A DNA stretch of 64,000 nt from Cellvibrio japonicus Ueda107 (GTDB lineage Bacteria; Pseudomonadota; Gammaproteobacteria; Pseudomonadales; Cellvibrionaceae), in NCBI RefSeq assembly GCF_000019225.1, contig NC_010995.1:3604501-3668500 (forward strand), read 5' to 3'. Below are positions 53,084-62,503 of the stretch, piece after piece. How positions within the stretch are numbered: the first letter of the stretch is position 1; each line of letters begins with the position of its first letter. The notes under the pieces were generated by a model. It made no database searches. It had not been told where the DNA came from and saw only the letters and a list, made by a program, of their open reading frames with translations. The position numbers and the translations under genes are program-made.

Positions 53084-54421
53084 CTAGGTTGGGGACGCAT
53101 CCGGATTTTGCAATTCCCCATCGTCCCCCGGATCGAGCCAGAGAAGTGAATCATATTGGGTGCCACAAGCACTCAGAATACGCAGCAAATCGTCTTTGGG
53201 TAAACGTATGTAAATCTCAAGATTGCCATCATCGCGATAATGCTCATCTATTACCGCTTGCTGGCTATACAACATGGCTCTCAAGCGCCCCTGCTGCGGC
53301 TCCAGCACAAGGCTCCCGGCAACAATCCCCTTGCCAAGCAGTTCAGAAATTGCCTGGGCCAACAAATCCAGGCCAACCCCAGTCTGGGCAGATAACCAGA
53401 CGGCAATTGGTTTGCCAGAATCATCGCGGTCAATTTGCGGGGATGCACCTTCTAACAAATCAAGCTTGTTGTAAACCCGTAATTGCGGTAAATCTGCTGC
53501 GCCTATCTCTTCCAGCACCAGGTCAACCTGCTCAATATTACGCAGGCGCTCCTCTGCTGCAGAATCTATCACATGCAATAACAAACTGGAGTTACTGGCC
53601 TCTTCCAGCGTGGCACGAAATGCCTCCACCAGGCGATGCGGGAGATGGCTGATAAAACCCACCGTATCCGCCAGTACGACCGCACCAATATCTGCCAGCT
53701 CTATACGTCGCATGGTGGGGTCCAGGGTAGCGAACAACTGGTTCTCAGCGTACACCTCCGCACCGGTGATGAGATTGAATAGCGTCGACTTGCCAGCGTT
53801 GGTATATCCCACCAAAGACACTGTCGGAATCGCTGCTCGCTGGCGCGAGCGGCGCCCCTGCTCACGCTGCGAGCGCACCTTTTCCAACCTGGATTCAATT
53901 TGTGTAATCCGGTTGCGCAATAAGCGCCGGTCTGTTTCCAGTTGGGTCTCACCAGGGCCACGCAGGCCTATTCCCCCTTTCTGTCGCTCCAGGTGGGTCC
54001 AACCGCGGATCAACCGGGTAGCGGTATGGCGCAGCTGGGCCAGCTCGACTTGCAACTTACCCTCAAAGGTACGTGCACGCTGGGCAAAAATATCCAGAAT
54101 CAGGCCTGTGCGATCAAGCACTCGACATTGCAATTCTTTTTCCAGGTTGCGCTCCTGGCTGGGAGTCAGGGTGTGATTAAAGATTGCCAGTTCGGCTTTA
54201 TGCTCTTGCACCAGCTGGCGTAATTCTTCCAGCTTACCGGTACTGATCAGGTATTTGGCTGTGGGAGTAACGCGCGAACCCGTGAGGAACGCAACAGGGT
54301 CACCACCAGCGGATAACACCAGTTCTTCAAATTCACGAGGATCTTCGGCTTCTTGGCCATGAGACAAATTCAGGTGAACCAGCACAGCCAGTTCACCTGA
54401 TTCGGGGCGATCGAAAAACAA
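53084..54421 (-). CDS. hflX: GTPase HflX
   Basis: This 445-residue GTPase acts in ribosome rescue and splitting under stress. It has the HflX N-terminal domain (FNHTLTPSQERNLEKELQCR, LDRTGLILDIFAQRARTFEG), the helical linker (GIGLRGPGETQLETDRRLLR), and the G domain with GYTNAGKSTLFN, DTVGFISHLP and YNKLDLL. The C-terminal part is degenerate, as normal. It lies 33 bases after hfq, matching the E. coli order hfq-hflX-hflK-hflC. Confidence 0.97.
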   Translation of the reverse strand: MFFDRPESGELAVLVHLNLSHGQEAEDPREFEELVLSAGGDPVAFLTGSRVTPTAKYLISTGKLEELRQLVQEHKAELAIFNHTLTPSQERNLEKELQCRVLDRTGLILDIFAQRARTFEGKLQVELAQLRHTATRLIRGWTHLERQKGGIGLRGPGETQLETDRRLLRNRITQIESRLEKVRSQREQGRRSRQRAAIPTVSLVGYTNAGKSTLFNLITGAEVYAENQLFATLDPTMRRIELADIGAVVLADTVGFISHLPHRLVEAFRATLEEASNSSLLLHVIDSAAEERLRNIEQVDLVLEEIGAADLPQLRVYNKLDLLEGASPQIDRDDSGKPIAVWLSAQTGVGLDLLAQAISELLGKGIVAGSLVLEPQQGRLRAMLYSQQAVIDEHYRDDGNLEIYIRLPKDDLLRILSACGTQYDSLLWLDPGDDGELQNPDASPT

Positions 54422-54454
54422 TTAGCGACCTCGAGCAGTATCTATGGGCGATAA

Positions 54455-54721
54455 TTACTCGGCTTGCTCGTCTTCTTCGCCTTCAGCACCGCCCGCTTCA
54501 TTCAGCAAAGGAACACGAACAGCACGAGACGGGACAACGGTAGAGATAGCATGTTTGTAAACCATTTGGCTTACTGTGTTTTTGAGCAGTACAACGAACT
54601 GGTCAAAGGACTCAACCTGGCCTTGTAACTTGATACCGTTTACCAGGTAAATCGATACAGGCACACGCTCTTTGCGCAGAACGTTCAGGTAAGGGTCTTG
54701 TAAACTATGCCCTTTTGACAT
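54455..54721 (-). CDS. hfq: RNA chaperone Hfq
   Basis: This is an 88-residue Sm-like protein that pairs small RNAs with mRNAs. The Sm1 part reads QDPYLNVLRKERVPVSIYLV and onward to GQVESFDQFVVLLKN; Sm2 is YKHAISTVVPSR. The acidic tail (GGAEGEEDEQAE) is short. The ribosome binding site GAGGAG lies seven bases before the ATG. The 122-base gap to miaA is the largest in this stretch and could hold an hfq promoter, although I see no clear consensus boxes. Confidence 0.98.
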   Translation of the reverse strand: MSKGHSLQDPYLNVLRKERVPVSIYLVNGIKLQGQVESFDQFVVLLKNTVSQMVYKHAISTVVPSRAVRVPLLNEAGGAEGEEDEQAE

Positions 54722-54843
54722 GTTTATTCTCCTCGGGACAATAAAAAAGACTACAAAATTTACCCTCCAAGAACCCCTCGTACATCCTGAGGAGCAGGGG
54801 AGGAAACAAGCATGAAAATCTGACTAGGGTTCTCACTGGGCTA

Positions 54844-55860
54844 TTATATGGCTGTCGGCTTGAGAAAATTCAAGGCGCAACGCACAATTTCTTCCTTTGC
54901 CAGTGGTTTTCCCTGTTCAGTCTCAGTGTATAGCCAGTGTAGCTGACTATTTTCACTTGTCGACCGAGCGCCCTCATTCGTCATCCAACCGCGCAACCAG
55001 GTAAATTGCCGCTTGGCCAGCTGACGGGTTGCGATTATGCCACGTGCAACCATTTCGTCATAATGCAGTTTGTCATCAAGGTAGTCCCATACCTGGCGAT
55101 ACCCCACTGCACGGATTGCCGGAAGGTCGGTATGCAAGTCGCCGCGCTGGTAAAGTCGGCGCACCTCTTCGACCAATCCCTGCGCTAACATCGCGTGAAA
55201 CCGCTGCTCTATACGCTGGTGCAAAATAGCGCGATCACGCGGGCTTATTGCAATTTGCCGGACGCAATAACGATCTTCGAATGCTCTGACATCGCCGGAT
55301 GCCTGTTGTTCACGTCGCAATTGCGTCATGGTTTTGCCACTGACGCGATAAACCTCTAATGCCCGACTGACGCGCTGGGAATGATTGGGGTGTATGTCAG
55401 CGGCAACATCTGGATCCACCTCGGCGAGTTGTTGATGTACATAGGGCCACCCGAATTGTGCCGCATCGGCTTCAATTTGCGCGCGCACGCTGGTGTCTGC
55501 AGCCGGCATCTGAGCCAGACCATCAAGGAGCGCACGAAAATAGAGCATGGTGCCTCCCACCAGCAATGGAATGTTTCCCTGCCGGTGGATAGCGCTAATC
55601 TCACGTTCGGCATCCACTAAAAAATCAGCGACCGAATAAGGCTCAGCCGGATCGCGAATATCGATTAACCGATGGGGGGCTGCCGCCAGTTCTTCCGGTG
55701 ACGGCTTGGCGGTGCCTATATCCATCCCCCGATATACCAGGGTCGAATCCACACTGATTAATTCCACCGGCAAATGTTCGCGCAGGCGCATTGCCAGATC
55801 GGTTTTTCCCGACGCCGTTGGCCCCATCAGGAAAATAACAGGCAGGCGCGTACTATCCAT
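54844..55860 (-). CDS. miaA: tRNA dimethylallyltransferase
   Basis: This 338-residue enzyme adds a dimethylallyl group to A37 of tRNAs that read codons starting with U. It has the P-loop GPTASGKTDLAMRL, VDSTLVYRGMDIGTAKPS, RLIDIRDPAEPYSVADF, and LVGGTMLYFRALLDGL. The tRNA-binding part contains RAVGYRQVWDYLD and TRQLAKRQFTWLRGW. It is three bases after mutL and the next gene is hfq, the conserved mutL-miaA-hfq order. The C-terminus is about 20 residues longer than the E. coli protein. Confidence 0.97.
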   Translation of the reverse strand: MDSTRLPVIFLMGPTASGKTDLAMRLREHLPVELISVDSTLVYRGMDIGTAKPSPEELAAAPHRLIDIRDPAEPYSVADFLVDAEREISAIHRQGNIPLLVGGTMLYFRALLDGLAQMPAADTSVRAQIEADAAQFGWPYVHQQLAEVDPDVAADIHPNHSQRVSRALEVYRVSGKTMTQLRREQQASGDVRAFEDRYCVRQIAISPRDRAILHQRIEQRFHAMLAQGLVEEVRRLYQRGDLHTDLPAIRAVGYRQVWDYLDDKLHYDEMVARGIIATRQLAKRQFTWLRGWMTNEGARSTSENSQLHWLYTETEQGKPLAKEEIVRCALNFLKPTAI

Positions 55861-55863
55861 GAA

Positions 55864-57735
55864 TTACTGGCCACGCATAAATAATTTGTCGAGCTCATCC
55901 AGCGATTGCAGGAACCAGGTTGGCCGCCCATGGTTGCATTGGCCACTCCGCTCGGTGGCCTCCATATCGCGCAACAGCGCATTCATTTCAGGAATGGTTA
56001 ATTTGCGATTGGCGCGGACCGAACCATGGCAGGCCATGGTGGCAAGTATTTCATTGATGTGGTGCTGGATGCGCTCACTGGTGCCATGTTCAATCAGGTC
56101 AGACAGCACATCGCGCACCAATTGCTCGGCCTGTGCGCGATTGAGGATAACCGGCAGTTGGCGGATCAACAGTGTCTCCGGGCCGGCGCGCTGTAATTCA
56201 AATCCCAGGGTTTTAAAAATATCGGCAAACTGCTCGGCGCAATCGGCTTCTTTTTCGCTGACAGCAATCGATTCAGGTACCAAGAGCGGCTGGGTTTGCA
56301 GGCCGCCATGGGCATAGGCTGCTTTCATTCGCTCATACGTGATGCGCTCGTGGGCAGCATGCATATCCACCACAATGAGGCCCTGGGCATTTTCTGCCAG
56401 GATATAAATGCCCTTAAGTTGAGCAAGCGCATAGCCCAAAGGGGGTATGTCTTCTGTGGGGGTTTGCGGTAAGGCACGCGCGGTCACAGGCTCCGCCGAC
56501 GCCAGTAATTCGCCATAAGTGTGCATTTGCTCGCGTATTGTTCCCGGCGACACAGAGGTATAGCCCGGGCGATATCCGCCCGAGGTGGACGGGGCAAAAC
56601 TCATCGCGCCCTGGCCTTTGAATTCTCCCGCGGCAATCCCCTCTACCAACGGACGCGGGGAGACCGCATAGGGGGCAATTCCAGGAGTGTCCTCGCCAAG
56701 GTCGGCAGCCTTACGCGCCAGGGTGTCTTCCGGGCGAACCTTGGCAAGGGCGTGATGCAGGCTGGAATAGATAAAGTCGTGCACGGTACGGTTATCGCGG
56801 AAACGCACTTCGTGCTTGGTGGGATGCACATTGACATCCACCGTTGACGGATCCAGCTCCAGGTAGAGTACAAATGCCGGATGGCGGCCATGGTAGAGCA
56901 CATCCTGATAAGCCTGGCGCACCGCATGGCTGACCAGCTTGTCGCGAATCGCCCGGCCATTGACATAAAAATGCTGCAAATCTGCCTGGCTACGGGAAAA
57001 GGTTGGCTGGGCAACCCACCCCCACAGGCGCAAGCTACCGCGCTCCATCTCGATAAACACAGCGTTTTCCATAAAGGCCGGGCCGCATACCTGGGCGACG
57101 CGACGCTCCTGTTCCAGTTGGGAATCGCCGGCACGCCAGGCATAGATAGCGCGGCCGTTATGGCGCAAATTAAAGGCGACATCAAAGCGCGATAAGGCAA
57201 GGCGCTTTACCACGTCTTCCAGGTGGGTGTATTCGGTCTTTTCACTGCGCAGGAATTTGCGGCGGGCGGGCGTATTGAAGAACAGGTCGCGCACCTCAAC
57301 TGTCGTACCGCGCGGGTGGGGTGCTGGAGAGATTTGGGTTTCCATATCGCGCCCTTCGGCCACGACTTGCCAGCCGGCACTATCCTCCGAGGTACTGCTA
57401 ACCAGCGCCAGTCGGGCTACCGAACTGATACTGGCCAACGCTTCACCGCGAAACCCCAGTGTCGCTACCGCTTCCAGATCATCCAACTCATAGATTTTGC
57501 TGGTGGCATGACGGCTCAGTGCCAAAGGCAGGTCATCCTTATCGATACCACCGCCATTATCGCGCACCCGCATCAGCTTGATGCCGCCGTCCTCTATTTC
57601 TATATCCAGGCGCGTAGCGCCCGCATCCAGGCTGTTTTCCAGGAGTTCTTTAATGACTGACGATGGTCGCTCTACCACCTCACCGGCAGCAATCTGGTTA
57701 GCGAGGCGGGGACTCAGGAGTTTGATTTTGCGCAT
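55864..57735 (-). CDS. mutL: DNA mismatch repair protein MutL
   Basis: This 623-residue protein has an N-terminal GHKL ATPase (IAAGEVVERPSSVIKELLEN, SLDAGATRLDIEIEDGG, RDNGGGIDKDDL, TLGFRGEALASISSVA) and a C-terminal dimerisation/endonuclease domain. The metal-binding motif is present as DMHAAHERITYE, matching DQHA-x2-E-x4-E except Gln to Met, as I remember in Pseudomonas MutL. The enzyme is therefore likely a nicking type. I chose the ATG at 57735; the upstream TTG overlaps the amiB stop. A Pro/Gly-rich linker (about residues 345-430) separates the domains. Confidence 0.96.
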   Translation of the reverse strand: MRKIKLLSPRLANQIAAGEVVERPSSVIKELLENSLDAGATRLDIEIEDGGIKLMRVRDNGGGIDKDDLPLALSRHATSKIYELDDLEAVATLGFRGEALASISSVARLALVSSTSEDSAGWQVVAEGRDMETQISPAPHPRGTTVEVRDLFFNTPARRKFLRSEKTEYTHLEDVVKRLALSRFDVAFNLRHNGRAIYAWRAGDSQLEQERRVAQVCGPAFMENAVFIEMERGSLRLWGWVAQPTFSRSQADLQHFYVNGRAIRDKLVSHAVRQAYQDVLYHGRHPAFVLYLELDPSTVDVNVHPTKHEVRFRDNRTVHDFIYSSLHHALAKVRPEDTLARKAADLGEDTPGIAPYAVSPRPLVEGIAAGEFKGQGAMSFAPSTSGGYRPGYTSVSPGTIREQMHTYGELLASAEPVTARALPQTPTEDIPPLGYALAQLKGIYILAENAQGLIVVDMHAAHERITYERMKAAYAHGGLQTQPLLVPESIAVSEKEADCAEQFADIFKTLGFELQRAGPETLLIRQLPVILNRAQAEQLVRDVLSDLIEHGTSERIQHHINEILATMACHGSVRANRKLTIPEMNALLRDMEATERSGQCNHGRPTWFLQSLDELDKLFMRGQ

Positions 57736-57740
57736 GGGAA

Positions 57741-59168
57741 TCAACTGGCAGGAATTTTTAAGGTCTGGCCCACTTTAACGGTGGTGGTGCGCATACTATT
57801 GTGGCGCATCAGTTGGTTGACACTGACACCGTAGCGCATCGCAATGGCCGAGAGTGTATCACCCGAGGCAACCGTGTGCTCACGTTCAATACCTTTAACC
57901 TGGCCGGACGCCATTTGGGCCGCGAGCAGGGTCCCCGCCGGTGGATGCTGCATAAAATATTGCTTGATGCCTTTAAAGAGCGCATCGGCCATTTGCTTGC
58001 GATAGGCCGGCGTCGCCAGTTTGCGCGCCTCATCGGGATTGGAAATAAATCCCGTCTCCACCAGGATGGAGGGCACATCGGGAGATTTGAGCACCATAAA
58101 CCCGGCCTGCTCTACCTGGCGCTTATGCAAATGGGCGATCCCGCCCATGGAGCGCAGCACATGGCTGCCCACCTGCAAACTGGAATTCAGGGTGGCGGTC
58201 ATGGATAAATCCACCAACACCCCTGCCAGCACCTGATCCTTGTCATCGAGGCTGATACTGCCCACCCCCCCGATCAAATCCGACTCATTCTCCCTCTCAG
58301 CCAGAAAGCGGGCGGTTTCGGATGTCGCCCCGGTGCGCGACAACGCAAATACCGAGGCGCCGCGCGCGCTGGCACGGGTGAAGGCATCAGCGTGAATGGA
58401 CACGAATAAATCCGCCTTCATGGTGCGGGCAATATCCCGGCGCTTTTTGAGGGGAATAAAATAATCGCCTGTCCGTGTCAACTTGGCACTGAAGCCAGGC
58501 TGGGCATTGATCGCAGCAACCAGCTCGCGGGAGATGGCCAGGGTCACTTCTTTTTCACGCAGTCGATTGGGACCAATAGCACCCGGGTCTTCACCGCCAT
58601 GGCCGGCATCCACTGCCACCACAATATTGCGTTTGCCGTTGATTTCCTGTGTTGGGCGCACAGGCTGGGCCGGCGCCGGTTTTGCCACTTGTGCCGTGGG
58701 TGTATTCAGTGACGGGACTGGCGCTGGTACCACAGGTTGGGGCGCAACCGCTGCGGTAGTTTCCGTCAGCGCTAGATCATGCAGGTCCAGCACCAATCGA
58801 TCATGCATGGTGCCATGGGCCTTGAGCGAGAAACTGTTGGGCCGCACCCGGGTTTTCAAATCCAACACCAAGCGCAGATCGCGCTGGTTCTGTACGGAAC
58901 TGCGAATCTGGCTAATGGGTGTATCTGCCAACGCCAGCCCCTGGGTACCCGTATTGAGCTTTACATTGGTGATATCGAGAATAACCCGTTCAGGATTGGA
59001 TGCGGTTGAAAGCGTGTGCACAACAGGGCCGTCGAGATCAAACACAATGCGTGTATGATCCGGAGCCCGCCATACGCGAACACCATTGATATTGGCAGCT
59101 TCGACCAGGCTGGAGCACAGCAGCACCATTAGCACACCCAGTCGATACAAACGATGAACAAAACCCAT
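57741..59168 (-). CDS. amiB: N-acetylmuramoyl-L-alanine amidase with AMIN and LysM domains
   Basis: This is a 475-residue periplasmic cell-wall amidase. A signal peptide (LGVLMVLLCSSLVEA) is followed by an AMIN domain (VRVWRAPDHTRIVFDLDGP), a Pro/Ala linker, and the zinc-dependent Amidase_3 domain (about 185-410: VVAVDAGHGGEDPGAIG with zinc ligand His, LTRTGDYFIPLKKRRDIA, FVSIHADAF, SILVETGFISNPDEA). A C-terminal LysM repeat (HTVASGDTLSAIAMRYGVS) follows. It separates daughter cells at division. It lies directly before mutL, as in most gammaproteobacteria. Confidence 0.95.
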   Translation of the reverse strand: MGFVHRLYRLGVLMVLLCSSLVEAANINGVRVWRAPDHTRIVFDLDGPVVHTLSTASNPERVILDITNVKLNTGTQGLALADTPISQIRSSVQNQRDLRLVLDLKTRVRPNSFSLKAHGTMHDRLVLDLHDLALTETTAAVAPQPVVPAPVPSLNTPTAQVAKPAPAQPVRPTQEINGKRNIVVAVDAGHGGEDPGAIGPNRLREKEVTLAISRELVAAINAQPGFSAKLTRTGDYFIPLKKRRDIARTMKADLFVSIHADAFTRASARGASVFALSRTGATSETARFLAERENESDLIGGVGSISLDDKDQVLAGVLVDLSMTATLNSSLQVGSHVLRSMGGIAHLHKRQVEQAGFMVLKSPDVPSILVETGFISNPDEARKLATPAYRKQMADALFKGIKQYFMQHPPAGTLLAAQMASGQVKGIEREHTVASGDTLSAIAMRYGVSVNQLMRHNSMRTTTVKVGQTLKIPAS

Positions 59169-59413
59169 AGGCGTTTAAAAATTCCGCAGCATTTATTATC
59201 GACAGCGCCATAATCGCGGTCATTGGGCAACCCGGGCTGAATACCCGGGATAGATGATGATGTGCACTCTACCGCAAAATTTGTATTTTTCTCCACCCAA
59301 AGTACCTGCCCAGGTTGTTTTTCGGCCAATTTTTAAAAAATACACTGGGGAGAAAGAGTAGAGCCATGCTCAGTCGTTTGGAACTTCACCCAACCACGAC
59401 CGCGGTACCATGA

Positions 59414-59602
59414 CTAGCGCAGGATTTTCTCTATTGCCTTTCCCTTGGCCAATTCGTCAACCAGCTTGTCGAGAAAACGTATTTTTTGCATTAATGGGTC
59501 TTCGATATTTTCTACACGCACACCACAGACAACGCCTTTGATCAACGAACTATTGGGATGGCTCCTGTGAAATAGGTAGATTGAAGGATCGCGTAAGATC
59601 AT
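59414..59602 (-). CDS. Small hypothetical protein
   Basis: A 62-codon frame starts five bases after the stop of the EAL gene. The peptide begins MILRDPSIYLFHRSHPNSSL and ends with a charged helix, DKLVDELAKGKAIEKILR. I do not recognise it. It has no signal peptide. The ribosome binding region (AGGG very close to the ATG) is poor, so expression would depend on coupling to the EAL gene. It could be a true small gene, a remnant of a longer one, or not coding. The 245 bases between it and amiB hold nothing I can support. Confidence 0.4.
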   Translation of the reverse strand: MILRDPSIYLFHRSHPNSSLIKGVVCGVRVENIEDPLMQKIRFLDKLVDELAKGKAIEKILR

Positions 59603-59606
59603 ATCC

Positions 59607-61820
59607 CTAATTGCGCCCGGTTACCTCAAAGCCTATTTGCGCATGGGCATGCATGAATTCGATAAATTGGTGTTCGGGCAGGGGTTTGGCGATGACGTAT
59701 CCCTGGGCCAGGTCGCAACCTTCCCGTTTGAGCATTTGCAGGGTTTTATCATCCTCTACACCTTCGGCAACAGCTACCAGGCCCAACTCACGCGCCATCA
59801 GCAGTGTGGAACGGACGATGCTGTGGTTGCGTGGATTTATGAGCATATCCCCGACAAAACTGCGATCGATTTTGAGTTCATTGATAGGGAAATGGCTGAG
59901 GTAAGAGAGCGAAGAATAGCCTGTGCCGAAATCATCAACCGAGGTGTAGACACCCAGCTCACTTAACTGAGTGAGCATTTTTTTCACACGCTGAGGATCT
60001 GCAGCCACGCTGGTCTCTGTTAACTCCAGACGCAGATCGCCCGCACGCCCCTGATGGCGCACCAGCGCCTGGGTGATGATGTCCAGCAAATTGGTTTCGG
60101 TCAGGTCATAGGCAGCGACATTAACGCTGATGGAGCAGGCGAGATTGGCTGCGCGCAACTTTGCGGCAACACGTACCGCTTCGTCGATCATGACGGCGGT
60201 AATCTGCTCAATTAAACCGGAGTTTTCCAAGAGCGGAATAAAGACTATGGGGGGTACATAACCGAGTCGCGGATGATGCCAGCGCACCAGCGCTTCGGCC
60301 GAGTGGATTTTTCCGGTACGCAGGTTCAACTGCGGCTGGAAGACGGGGTAAATGCCCTGCACATTGCCATCAATAAACAGGGAGATAATATCCAGGTCCA
60401 GGCGGCTGGGCTCCATATCCGGCTCATAGGCCAACCAGCGTTTGTGGCGCGCCAGGCTCATGGCCAGGGCAGTTTCGGCATGACGCAATAATTTGCTGGC
60501 AGAGCGGCCCTGGTCGGGCCAGTAGGACGAGCCACCGACCAGTTGTACATTGAGCCCCGGCTCGGTTTGGCTCATACGCTGGCTGAGCTGATCGAGCAGT
60601 TGTGTGGCATTGCAGCGATCCATGAATAAGGCAAACACACCCCGCCCCAGATAAGCTGCGAGGCCGCCCTCAATATTTTTTAACTGCACCGCAAACGCAT
60701 TGACGATGGTTTCGGCGCGGGCAAAACCAAAGGTGCGCACAATCGTGTCCAGGTCGGCCAGTTTGATAATCAGTATTTCCTTTAATTCACGGATCGGCGC
60801 CTGGGAGCAATGGAAAAAATCATCGAGCTGATCTACAAAGCGCTGGGTTTTACACAGGCCTGTCTGGCTATCGAAATGGGCCAGGTGCAGCAATTCCGCC
60901 TCGGCTTGTTCACGCAATTCCAACGCCTGGCGCAACTCCTGGGTGCGCAGGGCAACCGTGCGCTTTAGGCTCCAGTACCAGGAACCGCCCAATAGCAGTA
61001 ACCCCAACAATACGGCTACACCTCCCCCCAGGAAGCGCAACAGCGCCAGGGGTGCGGCGGCGGGTTCCAACTCCGATGACCAATCCTGGTACAGCTCCTG
61101 GTAGCGACCGGAAGCCATGGCCGTATTCAGGGCACCCTGCAACCAGGCAGCGATTTCCGGTTTATGGCGGTTGATGGCAAATGCATAGCCCTGTGCCCAG
61201 AATGGAGGGCCCATACGCCGCAACGGATACTGGTGATCGCGCAGCAGTCGCTCAGTGGCAAGACTGGCCAATACCGCATAGTCCGCCTGCCCCTGGGCCA
61301 CAGCCTGGATCGCGGCCAGGGTATTGGTGGTGAGTTGCAAGCGCGGCGGATGGTCGCTGGCGAGAAATTGCTGGTGGGCAAAGGAGGCTTCCTCCACCGC
61401 AACACGCTTACCGGCAAGCTGCTCTACCGAGGTGAGGCGCGGGGCATCTTCAAGGGCATAGATGGCGTGGGATGAGTAGTAGTAGGGCGTTGTGAATAAA
61501 AAGCGCTGGGCGCGCTCGGGCGAGTAGTACATGGGAACCACATCAAGCTCGCCCCGCTCCAGTGCTGCAACGGTATCCGGCCAGTTGCCCAGGCGATGGG
61601 TCGCGCGACGACCGCCGATACGAGCCAACTCGCGCGCCAGCTCTACATTGAAACCGCGCGCCTGGTTGTGCTCCATCCACTCCAGGGGCGGGTAGGCGGC
61701 ATCCCCCCCAAACAGAACGGATTCGGGTAGCGCCACGGTTATATCAGCCCAGAGCAATAGCCCCACCAGGAAAATCCATAACCTCCCGCTCCCTAACCTG
61801 ATGGATTCACGGATATACAT
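59607..61820 (-). CDS. Periplasmic-sensor EAL-domain protein (c-di-GMP phosphodiesterase) with degenerate GGDEF
   Basis: This is a 737-residue membrane protein. A signal/anchor helix (LWIFLVGLLLWADITVAL) is followed by a periplasmic solute-binding type 3 domain (about 30-255: GGDAAYPPLEWME, GELDVVPMYYSPERAQRF, LAGKRVAVEEASF), a membrane helix (FLGGGVAVLLGLLLLGGSW) and a degenerate GGDEF (about 315-460), where the signature is replaced near YLGRGVFALF. A C-terminal EAL domain (about 480-725) has AEALVRW, SVDDFGTGYSSL and LKIDRSFV intact. It probably breaks down cyclic di-GMP in response to a small ligand. It is inserted between tsaE and amiB, which are usually neighbours. Confidence 0.92.
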   Translation of the reverse strand: MYIRESIRLGSGRLWIFLVGLLLWADITVALPESVLFGGDAAYPPLEWMEHNQARGFNVELARELARIGGRRATHRLGNWPDTVAALERGELDVVPMYYSPERAQRFLFTTPYYYSSHAIYALEDAPRLTSVEQLAGKRVAVEEASFAHQQFLASDHPPRLQLTTNTLAAIQAVAQGQADYAVLASLATERLLRDHQYPLRRMGPPFWAQGYAFAINRHKPEIAAWLQGALNTAMASGRYQELYQDWSSELEPAAAPLALLRFLGGGVAVLLGLLLLGGSWYWSLKRTVALRTQELRQALELREQAEAELLHLAHFDSQTGLCKTQRFVDQLDDFFHCSQAPIRELKEILIIKLADLDTIVRTFGFARAETIVNAFAVQLKNIEGGLAAYLGRGVFALFMDRCNATQLLDQLSQRMSQTEPGLNVQLVGGSSYWPDQGRSASKLLRHAETALAMSLARHKRWLAYEPDMEPSRLDLDIISLFIDGNVQGIYPVFQPQLNLRTGKIHSAEALVRWHHPRLGYVPPIVFIPLLENSGLIEQITAVMIDEAVRVAAKLRAANLACSISVNVAAYDLTETNLLDIITQALVRHQGRAGDLRLELTETSVAADPQRVKKMLTQLSELGVYTSVDDFGTGYSSLSYLSHFPINELKIDRSFVGDMLINPRNHSIVRSTLLMARELGLVAVAEGVEDDKTLQMLKREGCDLAQGYVIAKPLPEHQFIEFMHAHAQIGFEVTGRN

Positions 61821-62014
61821 GGCGGCGCCCTCCTATCTATCCTTTGCGGCACATGGCTAAATCACCATCGCCCCTGGAGGCATCGGCAAGACGTAACGCT
61901 GCTCCGGAGAGACAACGCTGTTGCGGTGAAGGGACAAGTGGATAACCCCATAAGCACATCTGAACTGTGACGGTAAGGATAATCCTAGGGCAGGATAGTC
62001 AATTTAACCAATAG

Positions 62015-62494
62015 TCAGCTGGCGGTTTTGTCCAATAAATCCTCAAGGCTTTGCGAGAGTGGCCCTGACCAGGCGATACGGCGCCCTTCGGCTTCAGGCG
62101 TCAGCGCAATCATCAAATCAGGCTCGGGTAAGACACCCGCACCGCGGGCGGGCCACTCGACCAGGCACAGGCTGTTATCGCTGAAATAATCGCGGATACC
62201 CATGAACTCCAGCTCTTCCGGATCGCCCAGGCGGTAGAGGTCAAAGTGGTAAATCCGACGCTCGCCCAGTTCATAACACTCCACCAGGGTATAGGTTGGG
62301 CTTTTGACCGCGCCCTGGTGGCCAAAGGCGCGCAGTAACCCGCGCGTCAGGGTCGTTTTACCCGCCCCCAGGTCACCGAGCAAATAAACGCTGGTAAAGG
62401 TGTGCCGCGCCGCCAGCAGCGCGCCCAGGCGCTCACCCCAGGCCAGGGTTGCCTGCTCATCGGCGAGATACAGGGAGTTGTGTGCATCTGTCAT
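62015..62494 (-). CDS. tsaE: tRNA threonylcarbamoyladenosine biosynthesis ATPase TsaE
   Basis: This is a 159-residue P-loop protein needed with TsaB, TsaD and TsaC for t6A37 modification of tRNA. Visible motifs are GDLGAGKTTLTRGLLRAFG (Walker A), KSPTYTLVECYELG, YHFDLYRLGDPEELEFMGI and LVEWPARG. The length fits the family. It lies nine bases after nnr, the normal yjeF-yjeE arrangement. The 194 bases after it, in front of the EAL gene, contain no gene. I looked there for a cyclic di-GMP riboswitch and did not find a convincing one. Confidence 0.96.
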   Translation of the reverse strand: MTDAHNSLYLADEQATLAWGERLGALLAARHTFTSVYLLGDLGAGKTTLTRGLLRAFGHQGAVKSPTYTLVECYELGERRIYHFDLYRLGDPEELEFMGIRDYFSDNSLCLVEWPARGAGVLPEPDLMIALTPEAEGRRIAWSGPLSQSLEDLLDKTAS

Positions 62495-62503
62495 AGCGGC
62501 ACC

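Noticed and set aside
61821..62014. Possible cyclic di-GMP riboswitch in front of the EAL gene
   Set aside because: I compared the leader with the GEMM-I core by eye. Only scattered short matches were found and the conserved stems could not be built.
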